Shown: in pieces, positions 9,254 to 19,480 of the stretch
Position numbering within the stretch: the stretch's first letter is position 1
How the letters are laid out: the number at the start of each line of letters is the position of its first letter
Source: Acinetobacter pittii ATCC 19004 = CIP 70.29
Lineage (GTDB): Bacteria > Pseudomonadota > Gammaproteobacteria > Pseudomonadales > Moraxellaceae
Reading direction: 5' to 3'
Length of the DNA: 64,000 bases
Assembly (NCBI RefSeq): GCF_000369045.1
Contig: NZ_KB849786.1
Span: forward strand, 727,906 to 791,905
Program-made: the position numbers and the translations under genes
Notes under the pieces: generated by a model
Told to the model about the DNA's origin: nothing
Database searches by the model: none
Seen by the model: the letters and a program-made list of their open reading frames with translations, nothing else

Positions 9254-10393
9254 ATGCTGTATTTATGGATGCCTGAAACCAATGGAATATGGCATTGGTC
9301 TAACGGAGAAAACTGGTTGCAGGCTGAAAGCCTTGATCAATTAATACAAGACCTACAATTGCACCAAGGAAAAGAGGCAGTCGTCTTTTTTCCTAGTCGT
9401 CATGCTCAGGTATTCCAGCAACACATAGCAAAGTCTCATTACAAGCAACTTGGGGCAGATGGTGTTAAATATTTGCTTGAAGAGTTTGTAACTTTGCCTA
9501 TTGATCACATGAAAGTAGTTCATCATTTTCATGCTGATCAATTAACAATATTGGGTGTTGCAAAAACTACTGTGGAAACATGGCAACATGCGATGAATTT
9601 GTTACCAATCAAGCTGGTTGCTTTGTTGCCAGACTTTTTGATTTTGCCGGAACCGCAAGAGCACCAAGTTATCCTGTGTAATATTGACCAAAAATTACTG
9701 GTGCGCGAAAGTAAATGGGTGGGTAATTCACTAGATGATTTGGGATTGTTTTTGGAATTCCAGCCAGTTGAAACAAACTATCAATATAGTGGGTTAACGG
9801 TAGAACAATTAGAAAGCCTAGAAGCAGCTTCTAGTGTTGAGCAACGTTCAGAATTTTTTTATCAGTTTCAAGGCTTAGATAAACCTAAACAGCATCCTTT
9901 TAATGTTTTACCAAAAGCCAAAGGGCAAGAGCAGACGGTTTCTGGGTACTGGAAAACATGTGCGGTTATTGTTTTAGCAATAATTGTGGTTCAGTTTAGC
10001 TATGATTTGTTGCGTTGGGTGAAATTAAGAAATGTAGCCAATCAAACAGCTGAGCAGACAATTGAACAGTACAAATATTGGTTTGGTCCTTCTAGTCGTG
10101 TAAATGAACAAAATATAAAAAGCCAATTTGAAAGTCATTTAAGAATGAGTAAACAGGGTGACACACAAGCACTCTCTCTGTTGAGCCGTGTTGGACCTAT
10201 TTTAATGCAAAGACAAATTTTAGCTCAGCAGTTAAATTATGATGCTTCTACACTAACTATGGCCTTGAAAGCAAAATCGGCAGATGATTTGCAAGCTTTA
10301 ACACAGCAGCTTAATCAGCAAGGATTTAAGGCGGAGTTAGGTAATGTTCAAGCCGATGGTGGTGGGGCAATTGGGGTGGTGAAAATACAATAA
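9254..10393 (+). CDS. gspL: type II secretion inner-membrane protein GspL
   Basis: GspL links the cytoplasmic ATPase GspE to the inner-membrane platform of the type II secretion system. The protein has 379 residues: a cytoplasmic actin-like domain (about 1-230), one transmembrane helix near 236-256 (AVIVLAIIVVQFSYDLL), and a periplasmic region ending in a ferredoxin-like fold (about 310-379). Its stop overlaps the gspM start (TAATG), which shows coupled translation. The other T2SS genes are not nearby; scattered T2SS genes are usual in Acinetobacter. Confidence 0.9.
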   Translation: MLYLWMPETNGIWHWSNGENWLQAESLDQLIQDLQLHQGKEAVVFFPSRHAQVFQQHIAKSHYKQLGADGVKYLLEEFVTLPIDHMKVVHHFHADQLTILGVAKTTVETWQHAMNLLPIKLVALLPDFLILPEPQEHQVILCNIDQKLLVRESKWVGNSLDDLGLFLEFQPVETNYQYSGLTVEQLESLEAASSVEQRSEFFYQFQGLDKPKQHPFNVLPKAKGQEQTVSGYWKTCAVIVLAIIVVQFSYDLLRWVKLRNVANQTAEQTIEQYKYWFGPSSRVNEQNIKSQFESHLRMSKQGDTQALSLLSRVGPILMQRQILAQQLNYDASTLTMALKAKSADDLQALTQQLNQQGFKAELGNVQADGGGAIGVVKIQ

Positions 10394-10872
10394 TGAAAAT
10401 GTTAGCTCAATTGCAAAACCGCTTTGATCAGTGGATCGAACAAGTTAATCAATATTTAGACCGTTTGACTGTCCGTGAACGTATTATGGTGGTCTTTACT
10501 ACAATTTTTGTTGTAGTGGCTATTATTGGGGCTTCACTTTGGAAAATGCATTCCTTAGCAGAACAGCAACAACAGCGCTTAAATGATTTAAAAGATTTGA
10601 TGGTGTGGATGCAAAGTAATGCAGTCACTATGAAACCTGCGAGTGAGCTTGAGCTGGGGCAGGCAGAAAAAATACAACGTGTAGCTCAACAGCAAGGTTT
10701 AACGGTTACTTCTCAGCAAAATGGCGAGCAGTTACAAATTATTGTTACTCATCAGAATTACGCAATTTTAGCTAACTTTTTAACCCAACTGGCACAAATG
10801 GGCTTAAGTATTGAAAAAATGGAAATGGTTTCAAGTGAAGGTCAGATTAAATTAACAGCGACGGTTCAATAA
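10393..10872 (+). CDS. gspM: type II secretion inner-membrane protein GspM
   Basis: A 159-residue bitopic protein: a short cytoplasmic N-terminus, one transmembrane segment at about residues 32-50 (IMVVFTTIFVVVAIIGASLW), then a periplasmic coiled coil rich in Gln and a small ferredoxin-like domain. GspM partners GspL in the secretion platform. The ATG overlaps the gspL stop by one base. No gspN follows; the next gene is pyrD. Confidence 0.9.
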   Translation: MKMLAQLQNRFDQWIEQVNQYLDRLTVRERIMVVFTTIFVVVAIIGASLWKMHSLAEQQQQRLNDLKDLMVWMQSNAVTMKPASELELGQAEKIQRVAQQQGLTVTSQQNGEQLQIIVTHQNYAILANFLTQLAQMGLSIEKMEMVSSEGQIKLTATVQ

Positions 10873-10961
10873 CATATTAAAATATGCTGGTCTTAAGCAT
10901 GGTGTTTTGTGCTCCCTGTGCCTATAATATGCCTACCTAAAATCAGTAGATTGTGATTGGT

Positions 10962-11966
10962 ATGTTATATTCACTTGCTCGCCCGATGTTGTTTAGTTTA
11001 GCACCAGAGCGTGCCCATGAATTAACATTATCTATGCTTGATAAAGCACATAAGTTCGGCTTACTCCGTCAGAGCGTAGAAGCGAAACCGACGACTTGTA
11101 TGGGAATTGAATTTCCAAATCCAGTAGGTTTGGCAGCCGGTCTTGATAAAAATGGTGCACACATTGATGCTTTAGCTGGGTTAGGGTTTGGTTTTATTGA
11201 AATTGGAACCATTACACCTCGTCCTCAATTGGGTAATCCGCAGCCGCGCTTATTCCGTATTCCTGAAGCTCAAGCCATTATTAACCGTATGGGGTTTAAT
11301 AATGATGGTGTTGATAAGCTGATTGAAAATGTCAAAGCTTCAAAGTTTAAAGGAATTTTAGGCATTAATATTGGTAAGAATGCTGATACTCCTGTAGAAA
11401 AAGCTGTTGATGACTACCTGATTTGCCTTGAGAAAGTGTATAACTACGCTTCTTATATTACCGTTAATATTTCATCTCCAAATACTAAGAACTTAAGAAG
11501 TTTACAAAGTGGCGATGCATTAACTGAACTATTGCAAACCTTAAAAGAAAGACAACTTGAGCTAGCTGAACAAAATAATCACTATGTTCCTTTGGTTCTG
11601 AAAGTTGCACCTGATTTAACAGCGGAAGATGTTGAATTTATTGCAGCGCAGTTAGTGCAGTTTAAAATTGATGGCTTGATCGTTACTAATACGACCTTAT
11701 CAAGAGAAGGTGTAGAAAATCTTCCTTATGGTAATGAGTCGGGCGGTTTATCAGGCGCACCTGTTTTTGAAAAAAGTACAGAATGCTTACGTTTGTTTGC
11801 CCAAACATTAAAAGGACAAATCCCGTTAATTGGCGTGGGTGGAATTTTGTCGGGTGAACAAGCAGCAGTCAAACAGCAAGCTGGAGCAACATTAGTACAG
11901 ATCTATAGTGGGCTAATTTATACAGGTCCTATTTTAGTGAAACAATGTGTTGCAGCTATGTCTTAA
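10962..11966 (+). CDS. pyrD: quinone-dependent dihydroorotate dehydrogenase
   Basis: A class 2 PyrD of 334 residues that oxidises dihydroorotate to orotate with electrons passed to the membrane quinone pool. The N-terminal amphipathic helix for membrane contact ([20 protein letters not shown]) is followed by the barrel with [36 protein letters not shown] (catalytic Ser of class 2) and the FMN-phosphate loops GVGGI and IYSGLIY. A GTG at 10953 would add three residues; ATG 10962 matches the family start. cvpA begins six bases after the stop. Confidence 0.96.
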   Translation: MLYSLARPMLFSLAPERAHELTLSMLDKAHKFGLLRQSVEAKPTTCMGIEFPNPVGLAAGLDKNGAHIDALAGLGFGFIEIGTITPRPQLGNPQPRLFRIPEAQAIINRMGFNNDGVDKLIENVKASKFKGILGINIGKNADTPVEKAVDDYLICLEKVYNYASYITVNISSPNTKNLRSLQSGDALTELLQTLKERQLELAEQNNHYVPLVLKVAPDLTAEDVEFIAAQLVQFKIDGLIVTNTTLSREGVENLPYGNESGGLSGAPVFEKSTECLRLFAQTLKGQIPLIGVGGILSGEQAAVKQQAGATLVQIYSGLIYTGPILVKQCVAAMS

Positions 11967-11972
11967 GTGAAT

Positions 11973-12560
11973 ATGAACACAATTGATATCATTATTCTGA
12001 TACTTTTGCTCATTGGGGGGCTAAACGGTTTGCGACAAGGATTTATTAAAGCCTTTGCGAACTTGGTAGGATGGGTCATTGCATTAATTATGGGTGCAAA
12101 ATATGCTGTCCTTCTTGCTCCATCTATGTCGGGTTTAAGTCATGATCCAGTTGTTCAGAAAATTGCAGCTTTTGCATTTATAGCACTTTTGATCATTGTT
12201 TTAACATGGATCGTCTCTGCATTTTTAAATGGCCTCTTGAAAAGTCTGAAACTGGGGCCATTAAATCGTTTAGCAGGTGGTGCTTTTGGTTCTTTAAAGG
12301 GCTTGTTGGTTGTACTAATTACAATGCAGGGTGTAGGACCTTGGGTTGAAAGTTCACCGCACTGGAAACAGTCCAAATTTATACAGTTTTTATTGCCTTA
12401 TGCGCCTTTAGCTACCGAGTTGTCTAAAGATGCTGCAAGTGAGGCATTTCATCAAATAACATCTGGAGGTAGTGCATCAGGCACTCCTTCAAAACCAATG
12501 GACGAATCGGAAGATTTAGAAAACCGATCCGACCATTCGACAAAGAATCCTTTTTATTAA
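11973..12560 (+). CDS. cvpA: CvpA family membrane protein
   Basis: A 195-residue inner-membrane protein with four hydrophobic segments in the first 150 residues, the GGLNGLRQGFIKAFANLVGW motif after the first segment, and a polar C-terminal tail (SGTPSKPMDESEDLENRSDH). In E. coli cvpA is needed for colicin V production and sits directly ahead of purF; the same order is seen here. A GTG at 11967 is in frame, but ATG 11973 is preferred. purF starts 25 bp downstream. Confidence 0.93.
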   Translation: MNTIDIIILILLLIGGLNGLRQGFIKAFANLVGWVIALIMGAKYAVLLAPSMSGLSHDPVVQKIAAFAFIALLIIVLTWIVSAFLNGLLKSLKLGPLNRLAGGAFGSLKGLLVVLITMQGVGPWVESSPHWKQSKFIQFLLPYAPLATELSKDAASEAFHQITSGGSASGTPSKPMDESEDLENRSDHSTKNPFY

Positions 12561-12585
12561 TTCCTAGCTTGTCTGCGAGGTTGCT

Positions 12586-14127
12586 ATGTGTGGAGTTGTT
12601 GGTATAGCCGGTAAATCGCCAGTGAACCAAATGTTGTTTGATGCTTTAACGATGTTGCAACATCGTGGGCAAGATGCAGCTGGAATAGTAACCTGCCATG
12701 AAGGCCGTCTTTTCCTTCGTAAGGATAACGGTATGGTGCGTGATGTCTTTCATACTCGTCATATGAGAGCATTACTTGGTAATTATGGTATTGGCCATGT
12801 ACGTTACCCAACTGCTGGTTCTGCGAGCAGTGCTGAAGCACAACCATTTTATGTAAACTCACCTTACGGTATTACGCTTGCACATAATGGTAACTTGACC
12901 AATGCAGAAGAAATTCATGATGATCTGTTTAAAACAGATTTACGTCATATGAATACAGATTCTGACTCAGAAGTTCTTTTAAACGTATTCGCGCATGAAT
13001 TACAGAAAAAAGGCACTTTAAATCCTACAGCTGACGATATTTTTCACACAGTTTCTCGTGTGCATGAGCGTTGCCAAGGTGCGTATGGTGTAGTAGCGAT
13101 GATCACTGGTCATGGTTTGGTTGGTTTCCGTGATCCAAATGGTATTCGCCCACTTATTTACGGTTCACGTGTGACTGAACAAGGTGAGATGGAATACATA
13201 ATTGCTTCTGAATCGGTTGCTATTACTGCTCTTGGTTTCAAAATTGAGCGTGATATTGAACCAGGTGAAGCAATTTTCATCAATGCAAATGGCGAGTTGT
13301 TCTCTAAACAATGTGCTGCTAATCCGAAATACCGTCCATGTATTTTTGAATACGTTTATTTTGCTCGTCCTGATGCGATTATTGACGGAATTTCGGTTTA
13401 TAAAGCGCGTTTAAAAATGGGTGAAAAGCTTGCTCATAAAATTTTACGTGACTGGGGCGAGGACCACGATATTGATGTGGTGATTCCAATTCCAGATACG
13501 AGCCGTACTTCAGCTTTAGAACTTGCAAATATTCTAGGTGTGAAGTTCCGTGAAGGTTTTATGAAAAACCGTTATATCGGCCGTACCTTTATTATGCCGG
13601 GTCAACAGCAACGTAAAAAATCTGTACGTCAGAAATTAAACCCTGTTGAGTTAGAATTCAAAGGTAAGAACGTTCTGTTGGTGGATGACTCTATTGTACG
13701 TGGTACAACGTGTAATGAGATTATTCAGATGGCACGTGATTCTGGTGCAAAAAAAGTATACTTTGCGTCAGCAGCACCGAAAGTAATGTATCCAAACGTT
13801 TACGGTATTGATATGCCTGCTAAAGCTGAGCTTATTGCTTCAGAACGCAGCGTGGAAGAGATCCAAGAAATTATTGGTGCTGATCGTTTGATTTTCCAAG
13901 AATTGGAAGACTTGAAAAATGCTGTACGTACCAGCAAAGTGCCTGACTTAACTGAGTTCGATTGCTCGGTATTTGATGGGATCTACGTAACAGGTGATAT
14001 TGATGGTAACTATCTAAATAATTTGGAGCAGAAGCGTAATGACTCTGCTAAGAAGAAAAAAGATGGTTATATTGACGTTAATGTCGATGCTGCTTCTGTA
14101 GATTTAACAGGCATCAAAGAAGAATAG
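12586..14127 (+). CDS. purF: amidophosphoribosyltransferase
   Basis: PurF catalyses the first committed step of purine synthesis, making 5-phosphoribosylamine from PRPP and glutamine. The 513-residue protein starts MCGVVGIAG, with Cys2 as the glutaminase nucleophile after methionine removal. The phosphoribosyltransferase site is [25 protein letters not shown] and AHNGNLTN are conserved glutaminase blocks. The tail after about residue 480 is charged and variable ([17 protein letters not shown]). A strong terminator follows. Confidence 0.97.
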   Translation: MCGVVGIAGKSPVNQMLFDALTMLQHRGQDAAGIVTCHEGRLFLRKDNGMVRDVFHTRHMRALLGNYGIGHVRYPTAGSASSAEAQPFYVNSPYGITLAHNGNLTNAEEIHDDLFKTDLRHMNTDSDSEVLLNVFAHELQKKGTLNPTADDIFHTVSRVHERCQGAYGVVAMITGHGLVGFRDPNGIRPLIYGSRVTEQGEMEYIIASESVAITALGFKIERDIEPGEAIFINANGELFSKQCAANPKYRPCIFEYVYFARPDAIIDGISVYKARLKMGEKLAHKILRDWGEDHDIDVVIPIPDTSRTSALELANILGVKFREGFMKNRYIGRTFIMPGQQQRKKSVRQKLNPVELEFKGKNVLLVDDSIVRGTTCNEIIQMARDSGAKKVYFASAAPKVMYPNVYGIDMPAKAELIASERSVEEIQEIIGADRLIFQELEDLKNAVRTSKVPDLTEFDCSVFDGIYVTGDIDGNYLNNLEQKRNDSAKKKKDGYIDVNVDAASVDLTGIKEE

Positions 14128-14136
14128 AAATAGCCG

Positions 14137-14163
14137 AAAAAAGCGGGTATTTCCCGCTTTTTT
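14137..14163 (+). terminator. Rho-independent terminator of purF
   Basis: AAAAAAGCGGG / CCCGCTTTTTT with a TATTT loop is an 11-bp stem ending in a T-run, 10 bp after the purF stop. Confidence 0.9.
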
Positions 14164-14205
14164 CTTTTATGATGAAACCTAACAATGTAATTGGGAATAT
14201 TTACA

Positions 14206-16095
14206 TTGAAAGAAGTAAGCCACTATCTCATCGAAAATAAAAATATGGCATGGTCCATCACTATGTGTTTGGTTGCTGTGCTGCTTACTATTTTTATCTT
14301 AAATTTAATTTTAGGTTTACTCGTTCATTTTTTTGATTATAGCCAGCCAATTTGGTGGCATACCTTAAGTCCTTACTTCGTTGCACTATTACTTTTTATT
14401 ATGGTTTGGTCGGTAGTTACTGAACTTTATATCCTGCGTAAAGGTGGGCACTCTTTAGCAAAACAACTTAAAGCACGTCGTTTGGTGAAAGAGGAGAGTA
14501 CTCCCGAAGAACTCGCAGCATTAAAAATTACAGAACACTTAGCCCAAAATTTTTCACTTAAAGTTCCAACCGTATATGTATTACCTGATGAAGTTGGTGT
14601 AAATGCACTTACGGCAGGTTTCCATCCCAAAGATATTGTAATTATTCTGACATGGGGCGCTTTACAGAATCTGGATAAGCTTGAGTTATACGGTTTATTG
14701 GGCCATGAGTTTAATCAGATTTTATCGGGTGAGGCTGTTGAGAATACTAAATTAAAGATTTTATATAGTGGCTTAACAACTTTTAGTCAGTGGGGGAGTA
14801 AATTAGCCAAGCAAGGTTTTAAGCGCTATAGCCCGGGCTATAAACATAAATTTGAAACAGTTTTTGTTGCGGTGGGTGGAGTCATTTGGTTGGCTGGAAG
14901 CCTAGGTGTGTTGATTACTCGTTTTATTAAGTATTTGACTTTGAGTGGGCGCACATTTCGTAATGACCAAAAAACAGTACGATTATTAAAAAATAATGCG
15001 AATACCCAAACCTTGTTGCGTATTTATGTTCACCACTCTGGTTCACAAATTCATAGTGCTTATTCCGAATCAATCGCACATATGTGTTTTGCTAACTCAC
15101 TGAGTCCACAAAGCTGGATGAATATTCACCCGAGTATTCGTGAACGTATTTATGAGTTAAATCCTACTTTGCTACAAGATTTACAATTAGAAAATTTAAA
15201 GAAACTTCGCAACCGTCCGTTGTTTAGCTTATTTCATTTCTTGGAAGAATCTGAGAAAGAAATTTATATTCCGTGGTCATCTCCACAGCCTCTACCTTTG
15301 TTAAGGTTGTCACCAATTAGTTTTGCATTAAATGATGCCATTAAGCCCCTGAGTAGTGATGTACGCAGGAATAAAAAGCGTCCTGAATTAATTCAGCGAG
15401 CACTACAAACTGCGACTGGTTCACGTGAAGTGATGGTCGCTATTTTGATGATTCGCCAATATCGGGAATTCATTCCAAAAGATGCACCTGTGAGTCATGC
15501 CATTATCGATGCATTATTGAATTTGGATGGACGTATTCATATTCAAATATTTCATGATGCTTGTAAAAATATTGGACATATACCCGCAAGTATTGCGCGG
15601 CAATTTCTTACTAAGCTAGCGCTTATTATCCAAGAAGATGGTGAGATTGGGTTGTTAGACGCACTTTTATTGGAGCGGGTTAAACATGAGTTGAACTTGA
15701 TGCCATTACATTTGCCAACTGCATTTGAAGAAGTGAAACCTCAAATTGTTCGTCTGATTGATGCTTTGCTTCATGTTCAGCAAATTAATAGCCCAAATCA
15801 ATTAGAAGTACGTGAGCGCATTTTACGTTCGCTGCTCAATCCTGATGAAATGTATATCTATGATGAAATTTCAGATGAGCCATTAGATCTGGCTGAAATT
15901 TTAAATGATATTGCTGGTTTATTATTACGTGACCGTCTAAGTATTCTAGCTATTGCAGAAATGTCTTTGTGGAGCGACCGTATTATCACGCAAGATGAAC
16001 TGGATGTGCTTGAATTGCTTTATTGGCGTTTTGGCTTTGAGACAGAAGAAATTGTGGATCAAATGCAAAAGAGAAATAGTGTGATGATTATTTAA
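14206..16095 (+). CDS. membrane M48-like protein with degenerate zinc motif
   Basis: About 629 residues. Two transmembrane segments occupy the first 85 residues, an M48-like domain follows (about 85-230), another hydrophobic pair is near 225-245, and a long soluble C-terminal region has no domain I recognise. The M48 zinc site HExxH is replaced by HEFNQ (in LLGHEFNQIL), and the downstream ExxxAD motif is replaced by RNDQKTV, so the site probably cannot bind catalytic zinc. There is no ATG near the 5' end. TTG 14206 has a GGGA ahead of it; TTG 14191 and ATG 14244 are alternatives. The function is unknown; a scaffold or adaptor role is inference. Confidence 0.75.
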   Translation: MKEVSHYLIENKNMAWSITMCLVAVLLTIFILNLILGLLVHFFDYSQPIWWHTLSPYFVALLLFIMVWSVVTELYILRKGGHSLAKQLKARRLVKEESTPEELAALKITEHLAQNFSLKVPTVYVLPDEVGVNALTAGFHPKDIVIILTWGALQNLDKLELYGLLGHEFNQILSGEAVENTKLKILYSGLTTFSQWGSKLAKQGFKRYSPGYKHKFETVFVAVGGVIWLAGSLGVLITRFIKYLTLSGRTFRNDQKTVRLLKNNANTQTLLRIYVHHSGSQIHSAYSESIAHMCFANSLSPQSWMNIHPSIRERIYELNPTLLQDLQLENLKKLRNRPLFSLFHFLEESEKEIYIPWSSPQPLPLLRLSPISFALNDAIKPLSSDVRRNKKRPELIQRALQTATGSREVMVAILMIRQYREFIPKDAPVSHAIIDALLNLDGRIHIQIFHDACKNIGHIPASIARQFLTKLALIIQEDGEIGLLDALLLERVKHELNLMPLHLPTAFEEVKPQIVRLIDALLHVQQINSPNQLEVRERILRSLLNPDEMYIYDEISDEPLDLAEILNDIAGLLLRDRLSILAIAEMSLWSDRIITQDELDVLELLYWRFGFETEEIVDQMQKRNSVMII

Positions 16096-16195
16096 AAGAC
16101 ATCTACGATTATAAAAACATCTGAATGAAATAAAACACTGAAAAAAAAACTCAAGCCCGTTAGAATGTAGATAGAGTAGAGGTATTGATTTACAG

Positions 16196-16843
16196 ATGAT
16201 TGGGCAGCAAAGAAATATATTGGCAACTTTGGGGATTGATGTATGGATTCCTAAGACACAGCTGTGCCAAAAAAATAATGCTCAAAGTCTCTGGCGAGAT
16301 CAAGCTGTACCAGAAGGTGAACCAATTATATTGCCTTCTAAGAACAATCCAGTTGTAGAGCAACCGACAAAACCACAAGTCAACGAAGTTCCAAAAGTTG
16401 AACCTGAAATTGCGGTACCACTTCCAGTAGAAGTTCCATCTGTTGTGTCGCCTCGTACTGAAGTACAAGCTCCAGTAGTTACGATTGCGTCATTTGAGTT
16501 GCAGGCTTTTGCGCTTGAAAAATGCGTTATTTTTTTAGATGTTACTAATTTAAGTGATGAAGAAAAGCAGCTTTGGAATAACATCCAAAAAGCAAAAATA
16601 GGGCAATATGCTGAATTAAAATGGCCGTTCCCTTTAGCTAACTATCAAGACCAACGTGGTGCAGGTTCATATATTCAAGGATTTTTAGATGCTGTCGCAG
16701 CAGACAAGAAAATCTTGTGCCTTGGTGAATGTTCTTATATTCAGCATGCCAATATTATTCATTTGGCGAGTTTAAAAGAGATGTTGGAGAAACCACTCCT
16801 TAAAAAAAGGTTATGGCAATTAATGCAAGATAACAACGAGTAG
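16196..16843 (+). CDS. hypothetical protein; possible DNA polymerase III psi (HolD) homologue
   Basis: A 215-residue protein in three parts. The N-terminal peptide (MIGQQRNILATLGIDVWIPK) resembles the start of HolD, where a short peptide ending in a Leu-Gly-Ile-x-x-Trp pattern binds the clamp-loader chi subunit. A Pro/Val/Glu-rich linker spans about residues 55-98. The compact C-terminal domain is about 100-215 and ends KKRLWQLMQDNNE, similar in position to the HolD C-terminal helix. HolD is poorly conserved outside enterobacteria. The assignment is by pattern only, so no symbol is given. It lies 11 bp ahead of the ghrB gene. Confidence 0.45.
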   Translation: MIGQQRNILATLGIDVWIPKTQLCQKNNAQSLWRDQAVPEGEPIILPSKNNPVVEQPTKPQVNEVPKVEPEIAVPLPVEVPSVVSPRTEVQAPVVTIASFELQAFALEKCVIFLDVTNLSDEEKQLWNNIQKAKIGQYAELKWPFPLANYQDQRGAGSYIQGFLDAVAADKKILCLGECSYIQHANIIHLASLKEMLEKPLLKKRLWQLMQDNNE

Positions 16844-16854
16844 TAGGGATTTAC

Positions 16855-17820
16855 ATGAAAAAAGTTGTAGTTTTTAGCCAAATTGATGAAGAAATTTTGT
16901 CTCGATTACAACAGGATTATCATGTTGTGGTTCTTAATCCAAAACTGGGTGATATTAATGAGCAAATTCGCCAACAAGTTGTAGATGCTGATGGGATGAT
17001 TGGTGCTGGTCGACTTCTTAATGAAAGTAATCTTGCACCTGCTCAAAAACTCAAAATTATTTCATCTGTAACAGTTGGCTATGACAATTATGATGTGGCT
17101 TATCTAAACCAAAGAAAAATCTGGTTATCAAATACCCCTCATGTTTTAACTGAAACAACGGCTGATCTTGCTTTTACATTATTACTCAGCGCTGCTAGAA
17201 AAGTTCCTTTTCTTGATCATTGGACTAAACAAGGTGAATGGAAAAGAACTGTTGGGCCTCAGCAGTTTGGTTTAGATGTTTTTGGAAAGACGCTAGGAAT
17301 TATTGGGCTTGGTAATATTGGTGCTGCAATTGCACGCCGTGGTTTTTATGGATTTAACATGAATATTGTTTACCATAACCGCCGTGAAAAGCCTGAATTG
17401 GCAGAACCTTTAAAAGCACAATATCTTGGTTTAGATGAGTTATTGGAACAGTCTGATTTTGTAGTAACCGCAGTTGATTTAAATAATGAATCGAAAGCTT
17501 TAATGGGGAAAGCTCAATTTGAGCTTATGAAAAAGCACGCTATTTTTATAAATATTGCGCGTGGTTCAGTAGTTGATGAGCAAGCATTGATTGAGGCCTT
17601 ACAAAGCGGAGAAATCTTTGGAGCCGGTTTAGATGTATACGAAAAAGAACCTTTACAAGATTCAGAGCTTTTTAAACTGCCAAATGTAGTTACTTTGCCT
17701 CATGTAGGATCTGCGACTGCAGAGACCCGTAAAAAAATGGCAAATCTTGCTTATAAAAATCTAGTTGAAGCTTTAGAGGATAAAACTCCTAGATATTTGG
17801 TAAACCCAAACTTTGCATAA
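16855..17820 (+). CDS. ghrB: D-2-hydroxyacid dehydrogenase (glyoxylate/hydroxypyruvate reductase B type)
   Basis: A 321-residue NAD(P)H-dependent reductase. The nucleotide loop is GLGNIGAAIARRG. The catalytic Arg is in NIARGSVVDE, the Glu in DVYEKEP and the His in LPHVGSAT. The arginine-rich YHNRREKP after the second beta strand suggests NADPH preference. Typical substrates of the GhrB group are glyoxylate, hydroxypyruvate and 2-ketogluconate; which of these applies here is not shown by sequence. The gene closely follows the putative holD. A hairpin with a T-run follows it. Confidence 0.85.
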   Translation: MKKVVVFSQIDEEILSRLQQDYHVVVLNPKLGDINEQIRQQVVDADGMIGAGRLLNESNLAPAQKLKIISSVTVGYDNYDVAYLNQRKIWLSNTPHVLTETTADLAFTLLLSAARKVPFLDHWTKQGEWKRTVGPQQFGLDVFGKTLGIIGLGNIGAAIARRGFYGFNMNIVYHNRREKPELAEPLKAQYLGLDELLEQSDFVVTAVDLNNESKALMGKAQFELMKKHAIFINIARGSVVDEQALIEALQSGEIFGAGLDVYEKEPLQDSELFKLPNVVTLPHVGSATAETRKKMANLAYKNLVEALEDKTPRYLVNPNFA

Positions 17821-17870
17821 ATGATTAATAACACTTCATTGCAAAACTAAGCGATCTCGAGTGATATATT

Positions 17871-17926
17871 AAAAGTCTATTGATTGAACATAATTTTTTA
17901 TGTTTTATATTAGTAGACTTTTTTTG
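17871..17926 (+). terminator. long-stem terminator after ghrB
   Basis: AAAAGTCTA (17871-17879) pairs with TAGACTTTT (17914-17922), with an inner ACATAA/TTATGT stem, and is followed by TTTTTG. It lies 50 bp past the ghrB stop. Confidence 0.65.
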
Positions 17927-17954
17927 ATGGTTTAATTTTACTAGAGAAAAACAT

Positions 17955-19391
17955 TTGAGATTTTTGCCAATTATTTTAAGTACGGCTTTTATAACAAATG
18001 CTTCGTACGCGCAGCCTTTCGACCCTCAGCCTTCTGCAAATCAAGTAGAAATTCCAAATATTGGAAGTGGGATTGGTTTGCTTGATCAACAAAAAGAAAA
18101 ATTTATTGGCGAAAAAGTTTTTCGTGAAGTTCACAAACAAATGCCCGTTATTCAAGACGTCTGGCTAGAAGATCAATTTTTTCAGGTATTTTCGAGTATT
18201 TTAAGTGAAACTCAGCTTGGGCAGCCGATTGGTCTAGTCGTGATTAAAGATCCACAAATTAATGCTTTTGCTGTTCCAGGTGGCTTATTTGCGCTCAATA
18301 CAGGGCTTATTGCCTCAGCACGAAATATTGATGAAATTGCTGGGGTTATGGCTCACGAAATTGCGCATGTATCGCAAAGACATTTTAGTCGCTCTGAAGA
18401 AGCTTTTAAAGGTCAAACATTGCTAAGTCTAGCAGGACTTTTAGCGGGGGTGGCTATAGCTGCGCAGGGTGGTGGCGATGCGGGTGCAGCAGTGATGCTT
18501 GGAACCCAAGCTGCACTCATGGATAAGCAATTAACATATAGTCGAAATCAAGAGCGTGAAGCAGACCGTATTGGTATGCAATATATGTATGCGGCGGGTT
18601 ATAACCCTCAAAGTATGGCTGATTACTTTGAAACAATGCATAGAGCTACAAGTCGAGTAAGTTTTTTACCGGATTTCTGGTTGACTCATCCATTGACGAC
18701 TGAGCGTATGAGTGAAGCGCGGCTGCGTGCAAACCAGATGCCTCGAGTTAAAAACCGTATATATGATGCAGATTTTGAGATTTTAAAATGGTACACCATG
18801 GTGATTGCCAATCAGGCAACTGAAAACCAACTACAAAGTTTGGCGTCCCAAAAAAATATTGCTGGTCTGATTGCTTTAGCAGCATTTTACACAAGACAAG
18901 GTGATTATGTGCAAGCGCAGTCTACTTTAGATCAAGCGAAATCTAGTGGGAAGCCTCTTGTCACATTATTGCAGACAGATATTTATCTTGGCCAAAACAA
19001 GCTAGATCAAGCTTATACAACAATTGCTTCTACACAAATGACGATGCCTGAAAATAAAGCTTTTAGTTATAAGTTGGCTGAGGTGCTGCTACGCCAAGGT
19101 AAGTTTGCGCAAGTTCAAACTTTGGTTCAAAGATTTATTAATAAGAATCCAAGAGATATACAAGGTTGGCAATTTTTACAGCAAGCTGCGAATTTGGATA
19201 AGAATGGACCTTTAAGAGCGGTTAATGTTCTACGCTATCGGGCTGAAGCAGAATATTGGTCAGGTAGTGAAGAAAATGCAATTAAATCAATGTTGCATGC
19301 TCAGCGATTAGCAAAAGACAATCAAGCAATGTCGGCAAGAATAGACAGTCGTTTGAAACAAATGCAAGATGAGCGAAGAATGAAGATTTAA
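17955..19391 (+). CDS. periplasmic M48 metalloprotease with TPR region (BepA/YfgC-like)
   Basis: A 478-residue protein with a signal peptide (about 1-19, ending SYAQ). The active M48 site is HEIAH in GVMAHEIAHVSQRHF, with the third ligand in EREADRIGMQYM. A C-terminal TPR-like helical region runs from about 290 to the end. BepA in E. coli acts in outer-membrane protein assembly quality control and LptD maturation, so this is the likely role. The start is a TTG at 17955 preceded by AGAGA; a second TTG lies at 17964. Unlike the M48-like protein at 14206-16095, its zinc ligands are intact. Confidence 0.88.
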   Translation: MRFLPIILSTAFITNASYAQPFDPQPSANQVEIPNIGSGIGLLDQQKEKFIGEKVFREVHKQMPVIQDVWLEDQFFQVFSSILSETQLGQPIGLVVIKDPQINAFAVPGGLFALNTGLIASARNIDEIAGVMAHEIAHVSQRHFSRSEEAFKGQTLLSLAGLLAGVAIAAQGGGDAGAAVMLGTQAALMDKQLTYSRNQEREADRIGMQYMYAAGYNPQSMADYFETMHRATSRVSFLPDFWLTHPLTTERMSEARLRANQMPRVKNRIYDADFEILKWYTMVIANQATENQLQSLASQKNIAGLIALAAFYTRQGDYVQAQSTLDQAKSSGKPLVTLLQTDIYLGQNKLDQAYTTIASTQMTMPENKAFSYKLAEVLLRQGKFAQVQTLVQRFINKNPRDIQGWQFLQQAANLDKNGPLRAVNVLRYRAEAEYWSGSEENAIKSMLHAQRLAKDNQAMSARIDSRLKQMQDERRMKI

Positions 19392-19480
19392 GAGTTATAT
19401 CTTACTTAATTTGCAGATGTGCAAATATATACAAACTAAAGAAGCTTGATTGGAAGAAATATAAAATTTTAAAAGGGGAA

